DNA of 64,000 nt from JAAYZX01 sp040770645. Lineage in GTDB: Bacteria > Actinomycetota > Thermoleophilia > RBG-16-64-13. The notes beneath the pieces were generated by a model. The model did not search any database, had not been told where the DNA came from, and saw nothing but the letters and a program-made list of their open reading frames with translations. Both the position numbers and the translations under genes were made by a program. Where the stretch lies: the NCBI GenBank assembly GCA_040770645.1, contig JAXGIS010000003.1:1-64000 (forward strand), in the 5' to 3' direction. This document shows positions 23,199 through 32,342 of this stretch, in pieces. Within the stretch, counting starts at the first letter, position 1. Every line of letters starts with the position of its first letter.

Positions 23199-25316
23199 GT
23201 GGCACAAGTAGCGGCAAAGAAAGCAGGTGGCGGGCAGAAGCGGCGGCTTCCGCTGTCGCATGTGCGCAACATCGGCATTATGGCGCACATCGATGCGGGC
23301 AAGACCACCGTCACCGAGCGAATCCTCTATTACACCGGCCGCACTTATAAGATGGGTGAAGTGCATGACGGCGCGGCTGTGATGGACTGGATGCAGCAGG
23401 AGCAGGAGCGGGGCATCACCATCACGGCGGCCGCTACTTCGTGTGTATGGCGCGGGCACCAGGTCAACGTCATAGATACACCCGGACACGTGGACTTTAC
23501 TATGGAAGTGGAGCGTTCGCTCCGCGTGCTGGATGGAGCCATCGCGCTGTTCTCCTCTGTGGGAGGAGTGGAGCCCCAGTCCGAAACCGTATGGCGTCAG
23601 GCCGACAAGTACCACGTGCCGCGTATCGCCTTTGTGAACAAGATGGACCGAGTGGGTGCCGACTTCCTCCGGTGTGTGGATATGATGGTCGAGCGCCTGC
23701 ATGCCCGTCCGCTCGTGCTGCAACTCCCCATAGGCGCTGAGGACGCGTTCGTGGGCGTGATAGATCTGGTGCGCATGTGCGCGTATATCTACAAAGACGA
23801 CGCCGGCACGGAGTGGGAGACCACCCCTATCCCGGATGGATATGTCGAAGACGCGCTCACATACCATCAACGCCTGATTGAGGATCTGGCCGATCGCAAC
23901 GAGGAGATCCTCACTGCGTATCTCAATGGCGAAGATGTTCCAAGTGGAGATCTCCAGGCGGCCATTCGGGAGCAGACGCTCAGCCTCCATCTGGTCCCCG
24001 TCCTCTGCGGCAGCGCCTTCAAGAACAAGGGTGTGCAGATGCTGCTGGATGCCGTCATAGACTATCTACCTTCCCCTGCCGATATCCCACCCGTTGTGGG
24101 CGTTGATCCGCGTACCGGCCGGGACGTGACGCGCCCGGCGGAAGATGACGCGCCTTTTGCCGCCATCGCCTTCAAGATCATGACTGATCCGCATGTAGGG
24201 AGACTGACTTTCTTCCGGGTGTACTCAGGCTTCCTGAAAGCCGGTTCGTATGTCTATAACCCCTCCAAGGACAAAAAAGAGCGGGTGGGCCGCATATTGG
24301 AAATGCATGCCAATCACCGCGAAGACCGTGAGGCCATGTTCGCTGGAGATATTGGAGCGGCTGTGGGTCTCAAAGCCACGGCCACGGGTGACACGCTCAC
24401 CGCAGCCGATCACCCCATCCTGTTGGAAGCCATCGACTTCCCGGAACCGGTGATTTGGGTGGCCATCGAGCCCAAGACCAAGGCCGACCAGGATCGCCTG
24501 AGCGAGAGCCTGATGAAGTTGGCGGAGGAGGATCCCACGTTCCGCGTGCGCACGGACGAGGAGACGGGTCAGACCATCATTGCCGGTATGGGTGAGCTTC
24601 ATCTTGAGATCATCGTGGACAGACTGCTGCGTGAGTTCAGGGTGGATGCCAATGTGGGCAGGCCTCAGGTTGCATACCGCGAGACCATCACCCAAACTGT
24701 GGAGGGTGTCGAGGGGCGTTTCGTTCGTCAGACCGGCGGGCGCGGTCAGTTTGGGCACGTGATCATCAATATTGCACCCAATGAACCCGGTAAGGGTTTT
24801 GAGTTCGAAAGCAAGATCGTTGGGGGTACCGTCCCCCGCGAGTACATACCGGCTGTGGAAACCGGAGTGGCTGAGGCGCTGGAAACCGGCGTTCTGGCCG
24901 GATACCCTCTTGTGGACGTCAAAGTCGCATTAGTGGATGGGTCGTATCACGAAGTGGACTCTTCCGAGTTGGCGTTCCGTGTGGCGGGATCCATGGCGGT
25001 GCAGGAAGCGGTGCGCAAGGCCAAACCCGTGCTTCTGGAGCCACTCGAGAGCGTGGAGGTGATGGTACCTGACGATTACATGGGCGACGTCATGGGAGAT
25101 CTTGTATCGCGCCGCGGACACATCACCGGCATGGAACCGCGCGCGGGCGCGCAGGTGATCGCGGCGCTGGTGCCTTTGGCACAGATGTTCGGGTATGCTA
25201 CCGATCTTCGCTCTCTCACGCAGGGAAGGGCCACCTATACTATGCAGTTCAGTCATTACACGGAAGTTCCGGCAACTATCGCCGAGGAGATCATCTCCCG
25301 CCAGCGAGGGATGTAA
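23199..25316 (+). CDS. fusA: Elongation factor G
   Basis: A 705-residue translocase GTPase. G1 AHIDAGKTT, G2 RGITI, G3 DTPGHVDFT, G4 NKMDR are present, followed by domains II-V (GGRGQFGHV in domain IV). I choose GTG at 23199, preceded by GAGGAG with 4-nt spacing; a GTG at 23187 would add four residues but lies on the ribosome-binding site. Gene order rpsG-fusA-tuf is canonical. Confidence 0.97.
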   Translation: MAQVAAKKAGGGQKRRLPLSHVRNIGIMAHIDAGKTTVTERILYYTGRTYKMGEVHDGAAVMDWMQQEQERGITITAAATSCVWRGHQVNVIDTPGHVDFTMEVERSLRVLDGAIALFSSVGGVEPQSETVWRQADKYHVPRIAFVNKMDRVGADFLRCVDMMVERLHARPLVLQLPIGAEDAFVGVIDLVRMCAYIYKDDAGTEWETTPIPDGYVEDALTYHQRLIEDLADRNEEILTAYLNGEDVPSGDLQAAIREQTLSLHLVPVLCGSAFKNKGVQMLLDAVIDYLPSPADIPPVVGVDPRTGRDVTRPAEDDAPFAAIAFKIMTDPHVGRLTFFRVYSGFLKAGSYVYNPSKDKKERVGRILEMHANHREDREAMFAGDIGAAVGLKATATGDTLTAADHPILLEAIDFPEPVIWVAIEPKTKADQDRLSESLMKLAEEDPTFRVRTDEETGQTIIAGMGELHLEIIVDRLLREFRVDANVGRPQVAYRETITQTVEGVEGRFVRQTGGRGQFGHVIINIAPNEPGKGFEFESKIVGGTVPREYIPAVETGVAEALETGVLAGYPLVDVKVALVDGSYHEVDSSELAFRVAGSMAVQEAVRKAKPVLLEPLESVEVMVPDDYMGDVMGDLVSRRGHITGMEPRAGAQVIAALVPLAQMFGYATDLRSLTQGRATYTMQFSHYTEVPATIAEEIISRQRGM

Positions 25317-25334
25317 GGAAGAAAGGGAGGAGAA

Positions 25335-26537
25335 ATGGCCAAGAAGAAGTTCGAGCGGACCAAGCCCCACGTGAATGTGGGTACCATTGGCCACGTCGAC
25401 CACGGCAAGACGACCCTCACTGCCGCTATCACGCTCTGCCTCGCCAAGCAGAACCCCGACGTGTCGGTTCGCTCGTTCGACTCCATTGACAACGCTCCGG
25501 AGGAACGCGAACGGGGTATCACCATCGCCACTTCCCACGTGGAGTACGAGACGCCCAATCGCCACTACGCGCATGTGGACTGCCCGGGTCACGCTGACTA
25601 CATCAAGAACATGATCACCGGTGCGGCACAGATGGACGGCGCCATTGTGGTGGTTTCGGCGGCCGACGGCCCTATGCCGCAAACCCGTGAGCACATCCTG
25701 CTGGCCCGCCAGGTGGGTGTGCCGTATCTGGTCGTCTTCATGAACAAAGTAGACATGGTGGACGATCCCGAACTCCTCGATTTGGTTGAGATGGAGATGC
25801 GGGAACTCCTCAGCGAGTACGAGTTCCCCGGTGACGACATCCCGATTATTCGCGGCTCCGCCCTCAAGGCTCTTGAAGACGGCTGTGGCGAGCGCGACTG
25901 TCAATGGTGCGGGCCCATCTGGCAGCTCATGGACGCCCTCGATGCGTACATACCCGAGCCTCAGCGCGCCATCGACAAGCCGTTCCTGATGCCCATTGAG
26001 GACGTGTTCACCATTCAGGGTCGTGGTACGGTGGTGACGGGTCGTGTGGAACGCGGCATCGTCAGAGTGGGCGATGAGGTAGAAATCGTCGGTATCCGTG
26101 AGACCAAGAAGACGGTGGCCACGGGTGTGGAAATGTTCCGCAAGCTACTCGACGAAGGCCGTGCCGGCGACAACATCGGTGTCCTCCTGCGCGGCACCAA
26201 GCGCGAGGAAGTCCTCCGCGGCCAGGTTCTGGTCAAGCCGGGCAGCATCACGCCCCACACCGAGTTCGAGTGCGAAGTGTACGTTCTGTCCCGGGAGGAA
26301 GGCGGGCGTCACACCCCGTTCTTCAACGGGTACCGGCCGCAGTTCTACTTCCGTACTACGGACGTTACCGGTGACACCCGCCTCGAGGAAGGCGTGGAGA
26401 TGGTCATGCCGGGCGACCGTACCAATCTGAGGGTCAAGCTCATTACTCCCATCGCCATGGAAGAAGGGCTGCGGTTCGCCATCCGCGAAGGCGGCCGCAC
26501 CGTGGGTGCCGGCGTGGTCTCGAAGATCACCAAGTAA
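25335..26537 (+). CDS. tuf: Elongation factor Tu, with Cys-rich loop in the G domain
   Basis: A 400-residue EF-Tu that delivers aminoacyl-tRNA to the ribosome. GTPase motifs GHVDHGKTT, DCPGHADY and NKVDM are intact, as are domains II (GRGTVVTGRVERG) and III. Near residue 184 the loop after SALKALED is DGCGERDCQWCGP, with three Cys in a CX4CX2C pattern not found in E. coli or streptomycete EF-Tu. The gene follows fusA by 18 nt with AGGGAGG upstream of the ATG. Confidence 0.97.
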   Translation: MAKKKFERTKPHVNVGTIGHVDHGKTTLTAAITLCLAKQNPDVSVRSFDSIDNAPEERERGITIATSHVEYETPNRHYAHVDCPGHADYIKNMITGAAQMDGAIVVVSAADGPMPQTREHILLARQVGVPYLVVFMNKVDMVDDPELLDLVEMEMRELLSEYEFPGDDIPIIRGSALKALEDGCGERDCQWCGPIWQLMDALDAYIPEPQRAIDKPFLMPIEDVFTIQGRGTVVTGRVERGIVRVGDEVEIVGIRETKKTVATGVEMFRKLLDEGRAGDNIGVLLRGTKREEVLRGQVLVKPGSITPHTEFECEVYVLSREEGGRHTPFFNGYRPQFYFRTTDVTGDTRLEEGVEMVMPGDRTNLRVKLITPIAMEEGLRFAIREGGRTVGAGVVSKITK

Positions 26538-26638
26538 GCAAGGTTGGGACGAGAGAGTAACCGGAAGGCAATGATGTGATAGGAGGGCCGGGGGCCCTGG
26601 AGCGGCGCCCGCCCCCGCAAACGTGATGCGAGGAAACG

Positions 26639-26945
26639 TTGGCGCAGCATAAGATACGCATACGACTCAAAGCATACGATCACGAGCTGGTCGATAAGAG
26701 CGCGCAGTATCGTGGAGACGGCGGAACGCACCGGAGCCAAGGTATCCGGGCCCGTTCCTCTTCCCACCGAGAAGAATCTCTACTGTGTGATTCGCAGCCC
26801 GTTCAAGGACAAGGACTCGCGGGAGCATTTCGAGATCAGGACTCACAAACGTCTGATCGACATCCATCAGCCGACTCCCAAGACGGTCGATTCTGCTCAT
26901 GCGCATGGATCTGCCCGCGGGCGTGGACATTGAGATCAATTGTGA
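26639..26945 (+). CDS. rpsJ: 30S ribosomal protein S10, frameshifted
   Basis: From a TTG start with GAGGA upstream the first frame reads MAQHKIRIRLKAYDHELVDK, the second VETAERTGAKVSGPVPLPTE then KNLYCVIRSPFKDKDSREHF, and a third LMRMDLPAGVDIEI. Joined, they form a normal S10 of about 102 residues. Breaks lie near 26705, 26895 and 26940. The final TGA would overlap the rplC ATG. S10 is also NusE and binds NusB/NusG. First gene of the S10 operon, 101 nt after tuf. Confidence 0.88.
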
Positions 26946-27558
26946 TGAAGACTCTGCTCGGAACAAAAGTCGGCATGACGCAGATCTTCGCCGCTGACGG
27001 CACAGTGGTGCCCGTAACGGTGATACAGGCCGGCCCCTGCGTTGTGACACAGAAGAAGACGGTCGGCACCGATGGATACGATGCTACCCAGATCGCCTTT
27101 GGCGATGCAGAAGCCCAAGAAGCTGAACAAGCCACTGCTGGGGCACCTGAAGAAGGCAGGGGTTTCGCCCAAGGCTCATCTCATGAGGTGCCCGGCCCCA
27201 GCGACTTGGCTGTCGGCGATGGGTGGATGTCTCGGTGTTCGTGGAAGGTGACTTGGTCAAGGTCACCGGGGTCAGCAAGGGCAAAGGGTTCCAGGGTGTG
27301 GTCAAGCGACACGGCTTCGCGGGTGGACCGAGGAGCCATGGCACTCACTTCCCGTAGGGCCCCCGGTTCAGTGGGCGCCTCGGCGGATCCTTCCCGGGTG
27401 TTCCCGGGTACCCGCCTTCCCGGGCAGATGGGTAACCGACGTACCACGCAACGAGGCCTGGAAGGTGGTCGCCACCGACGGAGAACGCCACCTGATACTC
27501 GTCAAAGGGTCCATCCCCGGGAGCAAGGGCTCCCTGGTCGTAATCAGAGGTCAGCAGC
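26945..27558 (+). CDS. rplC: 50S ribosomal protein L3, at least five frameshifts
   Basis: The intact start MKTLLGTKVGMTQIFAADGT is followed, in alternating frames, by KKLNKPLLGHLKKAGVSPKA, EVPGPSDLAVGD, VDVSVFVEGDLVKVTGVSKG, KGFQGVVKRHGFAGGPRSHG, PGTRLPGQMGNRRTTQRGL and VVATDGERHLILVKGSIPGS. In this order they make a whole L3 of about 205 residues. The frame changes near 27110, 27185, 27225, 27345 and 27470. Such density is not compatible with a functional essential gene as written, so I treat it as sequence error. Confidence 0.88.
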
Positions 27559-28180
27559 ATGCCTACCATTGCCAAAATCGACGAGACCGGGGCCGTGGTC
27601 GGTGAGCGTCAGTTGAGAGACGACCTCGTGGAGTTGGAGGTGAATATTCCCCTCCTGCACGAGGTGGTACGGGCGGAGTTGGCCGCTTACCGGCAGGGTA
27701 CCAGGGCGGCCAAGAGCCGAGGCGAGGTGTCCGGGTCGGGGAACAAACCCCTGGCGCCAGAAGGGAACCGGGCGCGCGCGCGGGCTCGAGCCGTCTGCCC
27801 CACTGGCGAGGCGGGGCCTGGCGTTCCCACCCAAACCGCGAGACTGGAGCCTCAAGGTAAACAAGAAGGCACGTGCCAAAGCGCTGCGCATGGCTCTCGG
27901 CAACTTAGTGGAGAACGATGCGCTTCGTGTGCTGGCCGATGTGGAGTTTCAAGAGCCATCGACGAAACGTGCCGCCACGTTCGTGGAGAAGGCGCAACTC
28001 AGAGAGCCTTTGCTCGTGGTCACATCACCCGACGAAGTGGAGATGGTGCTTAGTTTCCGCAATATCCCGGGGATCAGGGTATTCCCTATCAACGTTCTGG
28101 AAGTGCTGGACTACGTCTGGGCGCGGAATGCCGTGTTCACAGAAGCGGCTCTATCCATGTTGGAAGGTGGTGCGGAGTAG
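27559..28180 (+). CDS. rplD: 50S ribosomal protein L4, frameshifted
   Basis: The N-terminal part is intact (PLLHEVVRAELAAYRQGTRA, SRGEVSGSGNKP). Frames then change between about 27745 and 27870, where W/RQKGTGRARAGS-type loop sequence must lie, and the C-terminal part reads cleanly from NKKARAKALRMALGNLV to LSMLEGGAE. Total length of about 207 residues is normal. L4 lines the peptide exit tunnel and in some bacteria represses the S10 operon. Stop overlaps the rplW start by one base. Confidence 0.9.
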
Positions 28181-28464
28181 TGGATGCTCGTCAGATCATT
28201 ATCCGCCCCGTGATCTCTGAGAAGAGCTACGGGATGATCAACCAGAACAAGTACTGCTTCGAGGTACATCCCAAGGCCACCAAGCCTCACGTGTCCGCGG
28301 CTGTGGAGGAGATATTCAAAGTTCGTGTCATTGGTGTGAACACCATTAACATGAAGCCCAAGCCCAAGCGGCGAGGTGTGCACAAGGGCTTGACCAAGCG
28401 CTGGAAGAAAGCCGTGGTGGAGCTCGCGCCCGGCGACCGTATTGAGTTCTTCGGCGCTACGTGA
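28180..28464 (+). CDS. rplW: 50S ribosomal protein L23
   Basis: A 94-residue L23 from a GTG that overlaps the rplD stop. The C-terminal loop KPKPKRRGVHKGLTKRWKKA and KVRVIGVNTINMKP are characteristic. L23 sits at the tunnel exit and docks trigger factor and SRP. Confidence 0.96.
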   Translation: MDARQIIIRPVISEKSYGMINQNKYCFEVHPKATKPHVSAAVEEIFKVRVIGVNTINMKPKPKRRGVHKGLTKRWKKAVVELAPGDRIEFFGAT

Positions 28465-28496
28465 TGACAGGCGAGACTGAGGAAGAGAAGTAGATC

Positions 28497-29337
28497 ATGG
28501 CAATCAAGAACTACAAACCAACGTCCGCCGGCCGCCGGTTCCAGTCGGTACCCACGTTCGCCGAGATTACGACGGACACGCCCGAGAAGTCGCTGCTGGC
28601 TCCGATGTCCCGGAAGGCCGGACGCAACTCGTACGGCCGCATCACCACGCGACATCGGGGCGGCGGCCACAAACGACGCTATCGCATCATCGATTTCAAA
28701 AGAGACAAGGACGGCGTGCCCGGCCGCGTGGCTTCCATCGAATACGATCCCAATCGCAGCTGCCGCATCGCGCTCATTGTGTATGCGGACGGCGACAAGC
28801 GCTACATTCTGGCGCCGGCCAAGCTGGAGGTGGGCGATAAGGTGGAAGCTGGGCCCAACGCTGATATCAAGGTGGGCAACGCTCTCCCCATTCGTTTCAT
28901 ACCCCTTGGGCACGTTGTGCACAACGTGGAGCCTCTACAAGGGCCGCGGTGGCCAGATCGCGCGTTCGGCGGGGTGCTCGGCCCAGATTATGGCCAAAGA
29001 ACGCGAGGGCAAGAACGCCCAGCTGCGGATGCCGTCCGGTGAGATCCGCAACGTGGACTCACGCTGCCGTGCCACGGTCGGCGAGGTCGGCAACGCCGAG
29101 CAGTCGAACCTCAACTGGGGCAAGGCCGGCCGGATGCGCTGGAAGGGCAAGCGTCCCACCGTGCGTGGCGTCGTGATGAACCCGGTGGACCATCCGCACG
29201 GCGGCGGAGAGGGCTCCACCACCCCGGGCCGCAACCCTGTGACGCCGTGGGGTATCCCCACGCTTGGGCACCGCACGCGCCGTAAGGGTAAGCCTTCGGA
29301 CAAATACATTGTCAGGCGTCGTGGGTCTGGCAGGTAG
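28497..29337 (+). CDS. rplB: 50S ribosomal protein L2, frameshifted at mid-gene
   Basis: The first frame runs MAIKNYKPTSAGRRFQ to PLGHVVHNVE; one extra C at about 28932 then shifts the frame, after which YKGRGGQIARSAG continues to HPHGGGEGSTTPGRNPVTPW and the normal C-terminus. L2 is about 279 residues and supports peptidyl transfer. The part after the shift has visibly more GC-rich third positions (GTC, ATC, CTC) until about 29250, so the frameshift coincides with a change in composition. Confidence 0.94.
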
Positions 29338-29346
29338 GAGGGCGCC

Positions 29347-29628
29347 GTGACACGATCAAGCAAGAAGCCACCGTTTGTGGAAGAACGACTCATGCAACGC
29401 ATCGAGCGCATGAATGAGACCGGTGAGAAACGTATGCTCAAGAGTTGGTCGCGAGCATCGACTATCTATCCGGAGATGGTGGGCCACACCATTGCGGTAC
29501 ACGACGGCCGCAAGCATGTGCCCATATACATCACCGAATCCATGGTTGGTCACAAGTTGGGCGAGTTCGCTCTGACCCGCACTTTCCGTGGCCATGCCGG
29601 CGACAAGGAAAAGCGGCGGAGGAGGTAG
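29347..29628 (+). CDS. rpsS: 30S ribosomal protein S19
   Basis: A 93-residue S19 from GTG (TRSSKKPPFVEERLM, VGHKLGEFALTRTFRGHAGD). AGGAGG lies at 29336-29341. It contacts S13 in the 30S head. Confidence 0.97.
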   Translation: MTRSSKKPPFVEERLMQRIERMNETGEKRMLKSWSRASTIYPEMVGHTIAVHDGRKHVPIYITESMVGHKLGEFALTRTFRGHAGDKEKRRRR

Positions 29629-29630
29629 AC

Positions 29631-29969
29631 GTGGTAAGCGCAACGGCCAAGTACGTGCGCGTATCGCCGCGCAAGGCTCGCCTGATGGTTGATCTCATCC
29701 GCGGCAAGTCGGTCAAAGATGCGAAGGCCATCCTGGCCTTGACGCCGCGCGGTGCGGCGCCGATTGTCGGGAAGGTATTGGCTTCGGCCGTCGCCAATGC
29801 GGAGAATAACCAGGATCTCTCACCCGATGAGCTCGTAGTTGCCCGGGCATACGTGGATGAGGGCCCCACGCTCAAGCGTTTCCGGCCGCGGGCCATGGGC
29901 CGTGCCAGCCGGATACGCAAGCGGACCAGCCACATCACCGTTTCGGTAGAGGAAAGGAAGGTGTCGTAA
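29631..29969 (+). CDS. rplV: 50S ribosomal protein L22
   Basis: A 112-residue L22. The GTG at 29631 is chosen because GGAGGAGG ends 7 nt upstream and homology begins at once (SATAKYVRVSPRKARLMVDL). The tunnel beta-hairpin region GPTLKRFRPRAMGRASRIRK is present. It begins 3 nt after the rpsS stop. Confidence 0.96.
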   Translation: MVSATAKYVRVSPRKARLMVDLIRGKSVKDAKAILALTPRGAAPIVGKVLASAVANAENNQDLSPDELVVARAYVDEGPTLKRFRPRAMGRASRIRKRTSHITVSVEERKVS

Positions 29970-29972
29970 GCC

Positions 29973-30680
29973 GTGGGCCAGAAAGTCCATCCCCGGGGTA
30001 TGCGCCTGGGCATCATCCATACCTGGAAGGCTCACTGGTACAACGAGCGCAACTTCGCCGACCTGCTGGCCGAAGATCTGGCTATCCGTGGCCATATCCA
30101 ACGGAAACTGGGGCATGCCGGCCTGTCCGATATCATCATCCGCAAGGATACCAATAAGGTTGTAATAGACATCTTCACTGCGCGACCGGGTATCGTCATC
30201 GGCAAGTCCGGCTCGGAAGTGGATGCCCTGCGTCGTGATATCCACGGTATGACCGGCAAGAACGTGCAGGTCAATATCACTGAGATCAAGCGCCCGGAGT
30301 TGGACGCCAGCCTGGTGGCCCAGTCCATTGCGGAGCAACTGTCGAACCGTGTGAGTTTTCGACGCGCCATGAAGCGGGCCATCACCTCGGCGATGCGTTC
30401 GGGGGCCGCCGGCATCAAGGTCAAATCGGGTGGTCGTTTGGGTGGCGCCGAAATGGCGCGGGTGGAAGGCTACAGCGAAGGGCGGGTGCCGTTGCACACG
30501 CTCCGCGCTGACATCGATTACGGTTTCAGCGAAGCCGATACCACTTTCGGGAAGATCGGCGTGAAGGTGTGGATCAACAAGGGCGAGATCATGCCCGAAG
30601 GCTACGAGCAGGGTCGTAAGAAGGGCCCGGCGCTGGGTGTGGGCGATGAGCGCCCACGTTCGGCCGCTCGAGGCGAATGA
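29973..30680 (+). CDS. rpsC: 30S ribosomal protein S3
   Basis: A 235-residue S3 from GTG (GQKVHPRGMRLGIIHTWKAH), with the KH domain motif RPGIVIGKSGSEVDALRRDI and the mRNA-entry residues in ITEIKRPELDA. It starts 4 nt after rplV. Confidence 0.97.
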   Translation: MGQKVHPRGMRLGIIHTWKAHWYNERNFADLLAEDLAIRGHIQRKLGHAGLSDIIIRKDTNKVVIDIFTARPGIVIGKSGSEVDALRRDIHGMTGKNVQVNITEIKRPELDASLVAQSIAEQLSNRVSFRRAMKRAITSAMRSGAAGIKVKSGGRLGGAEMARVEGYSEGRVPLHTLRADIDYGFSEADTTFGKIGVKVWINKGEIMPEGYEQGRKKGPALGVGDERPRSAARGE

Positions 30681-30716
30681 GCCGCAAGGCCTCAGTGGTA
30701 GAAAAACGAGGTTACG

Positions 30717-31142
30717 ATGCTACTGCCAAAACGAGTTAAGCACCGCAAGGAACAACGGGGCCGCATGAAGGGTGAGTCGAAGGGACAGACCACGGTCCAG
30801 TTCGGCGAATACGGCCTTCAGGCTCTGTCGTGCGGTTGGATCACAAATCGTCAGATCGAGGCGGCGCGTATCGCGATCACCCGCAAGATTCGCCGGGGTG
30901 GCAAGGTGTGGATCAACATATTCCCGCACAAGCCCATCTCTAAGAAGCCGGCCGAGACCCGTATGGGTTCCGGGAAAGGTTCACCCGATAAGTGGGTGGC
31001 GGTGATCAAGCCTGGAAGAGTCATGTTTGAACTCGCCGGCGTGCCCCAGGAACTGGCTAAGGAAGCCATTAGGTTGGCGTCACACAAACTCCCGGTGAAG
31101 TGCAGGTTCGTTGTCAGGGAGGAGGCGGGCGTTGAAGAGTAA
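30717..31142 (+). CDS. rplP: 50S ribosomal protein L16
   Basis: A 141-residue L16 (MLLPKRVKHRKEQRGRMKGE, KPAETRMGSGKGSP). It binds near the A-site tRNA elbow. Its last codons overlap the proposed start of rpmC by 11 nt. Confidence 0.97.
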   Translation: MLLPKRVKHRKEQRGRMKGESKGQTTVQFGEYGLQALSCGWITNRQIEAARIAITRKIRRGGKVWINIFPHKPISKKPAETRMGSGKGSPDKWVAVIKPGRVMFELAGVPQELAKEAIRLASHKLPVKCRFVVREEAGVEE

Positions 31143-31332
31143 GAACTTGATTGAGTTGGCGGACCATGAGCTGGAACAGAAGCTCAAGCAGTCCCGGGAA
31201 GAGCTCTTCAATCTGCGTTTTCAGCACGCCACCGGTCAGCTGGACAACACGGCGCGGCTCAACCAGGTCCGGCGCGACATTGCACGGATCCTGACTGTAC
31301 AGAGCGCCCGGAAGCAGGTGAAGGAGCGCTAG
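31132..31332 (+). CDS. rpmC: 50S ribosomal protein L29
   Basis: A 66-residue L29 (KSKNLIELADHELEQKLKQS, QLDNTARLNQVRRDIARILT). I choose TTG at 31132 since GGGAGGAGG lies 7-15 nt upstream; the alternative GTG at 31111 contains that site inside the gene. It abuts rpsQ with no gap. Confidence 0.93.
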   Translation: MKSKNLIELADHELEQKLKQSREELFNLRFQHATGQLDNTARLNQVRRDIARILTVQSARKQVKER

Positions 31333-31596
31333 ATGTCAGGAGAGCCAAAATCACGGCAGAGGGAGCGTCAGGGCGTAGTGGTCTCGGACAAGATGGAGAA
31401 GACCATCGTGGTCGAGGTGACCAGCGTGAAGCCGCACCCCCTGTATCAGAAAATCGTGCGCCGTACCAATAGGTTGAAGGCCCACGACGAGAGCAATGAG
31501 GCCCGTATTGGAGATACGGTGCTGGTGCGCGAGTGCCGCCCGCTTGCCCGGTCGAAGTTCTGGCGCCTCGTACAGATACTGGAGCGGGCCAAGTAG
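31333..31596 (+). CDS. rpsQ: 30S ribosomal protein S17
   Basis: An 87-residue S17 (GVVVSDKMEKTIVVEVTSVK, IGDTVLVRECRPLARSKFWR). Binds 16S helices 7 and 11. Confidence 0.97.
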   Translation: MSGEPKSRQRERQGVVVSDKMEKTIVVEVTSVKPHPLYQKIVRRTNRLKAHDESNEARIGDTVLVRECRPLARSKFWRLVQILERAK

Positions 31597-31648
31597 GCCG
31601 TTGGGCCGGCAGGTCGGGCTCCTCTAAGTCTGAGGGACGGGATACCGC

Positions 31649-32017
31649 ATGATTCAGCAGGAAACGAGACTCAAGGTGGCCGATAACACCGGCGCCCGCG
31701 AGCTTCTCTGCATTCGCGTCAAGGGCGGTGCCAGGCATCGCTATGCGAGTGTGGGTGACATCATCGTGGGCACGGTTAAGGAAGCCACGCCCGGGGCCAA
31801 CGTCAAAAAGGGTGACGTTGTACAGGCGGTGGTGGTCCGGGTCAAGAAGTCGTTCGGCAGGGCCGACGGCACTTATATTGGTTTTGATGAAAACGCGGCC
31901 GTGCTCATCGATAGGCAGATGAACCCGCGGGGGACACGCATCTTTGGCCCGGTGGCCAGGGAGCTGCGCGAGAGGAATTTCGCCAAGATCGTCTCGTTGG
32001 CCCCGGAGGTTCTGTGA
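31649..32017 (+). CDS. rplN: 50S ribosomal protein L14
   Basis: A 122-residue L14 (MIQQETRLKVADNTGARELL, IGFDENAAVLIDRQMNPRGT). Part of inter-subunit bridge B8. Its stop overlaps the rplX ATG. Confidence 0.97.
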   Translation: MIQQETRLKVADNTGARELLCIRVKGGARHRYASVGDIIVGTVKEATPGANVKKGDVVQAVVVRVKKSFGRADGTYIGFDENAAVLIDRQMNPRGTRIFGPVARELRERNFAKIVSLAPEVL

Positions 32018-32340
32018 TGGGCGGCTACAAGATCAAGAAGGGCGACACTGTAGAGGTGATCCAGGGCAAAGAGAAGGGCAAGCGCGGCAAGGTGCTTCAC
32101 GTTCTCACTGCCGAAGGCCGCGTTGTTGTGGAACGGGTCAACTTCATCAAGCGACATGTACGCCCCACGCAGAAGAACCCCCAGGGTGGGGTCATCGAGC
32201 GCGAGGGGAGCATGGATATTTCGACTATCAAGTTGGTGTGCCCCGGTTGTGGCAAGGCTGCCCGTGTGGGCATGCGGCAGGAAGGCGATGTGAAGACCCG
32301 TTACTGCAAGCTCTGCAACGTCCAGGTGGATAAGGGTTGA
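32017..32340 (+). CDS. rplX: 50S ribosomal protein L24, zinc-ribbon type
   Basis: A 107-residue L24 with KOW motif (KKGDTVEVIQGKEKGKRGKV) and a C-terminal Cys cluster CPGCGKAARVGM..CKLC that probably binds zinc. ATG at 32017 has GGAGG 7 nt upstream; GTG at 32014 is the alternative. It initiates 50S assembly at the 5' end of 23S rRNA. Confidence 0.96.
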   Translation: MGGYKIKKGDTVEVIQGKEKGKRGKVLHVLTAEGRVVVERVNFIKRHVRPTQKNPQGGVIEREGSMDISTIKLVCPGCGKAARVGMRQEGDVKTRYCKLCNVQVDKG

Positions 32341-32342
32341 CC

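Noticed and set aside
26639..27616. A single 325-codon frame joining rpsJ and rplC
   Set aside because: It only arises because indels shift rpsJ into the rplC frame; conserved blocks of both proteins alternate between frames.
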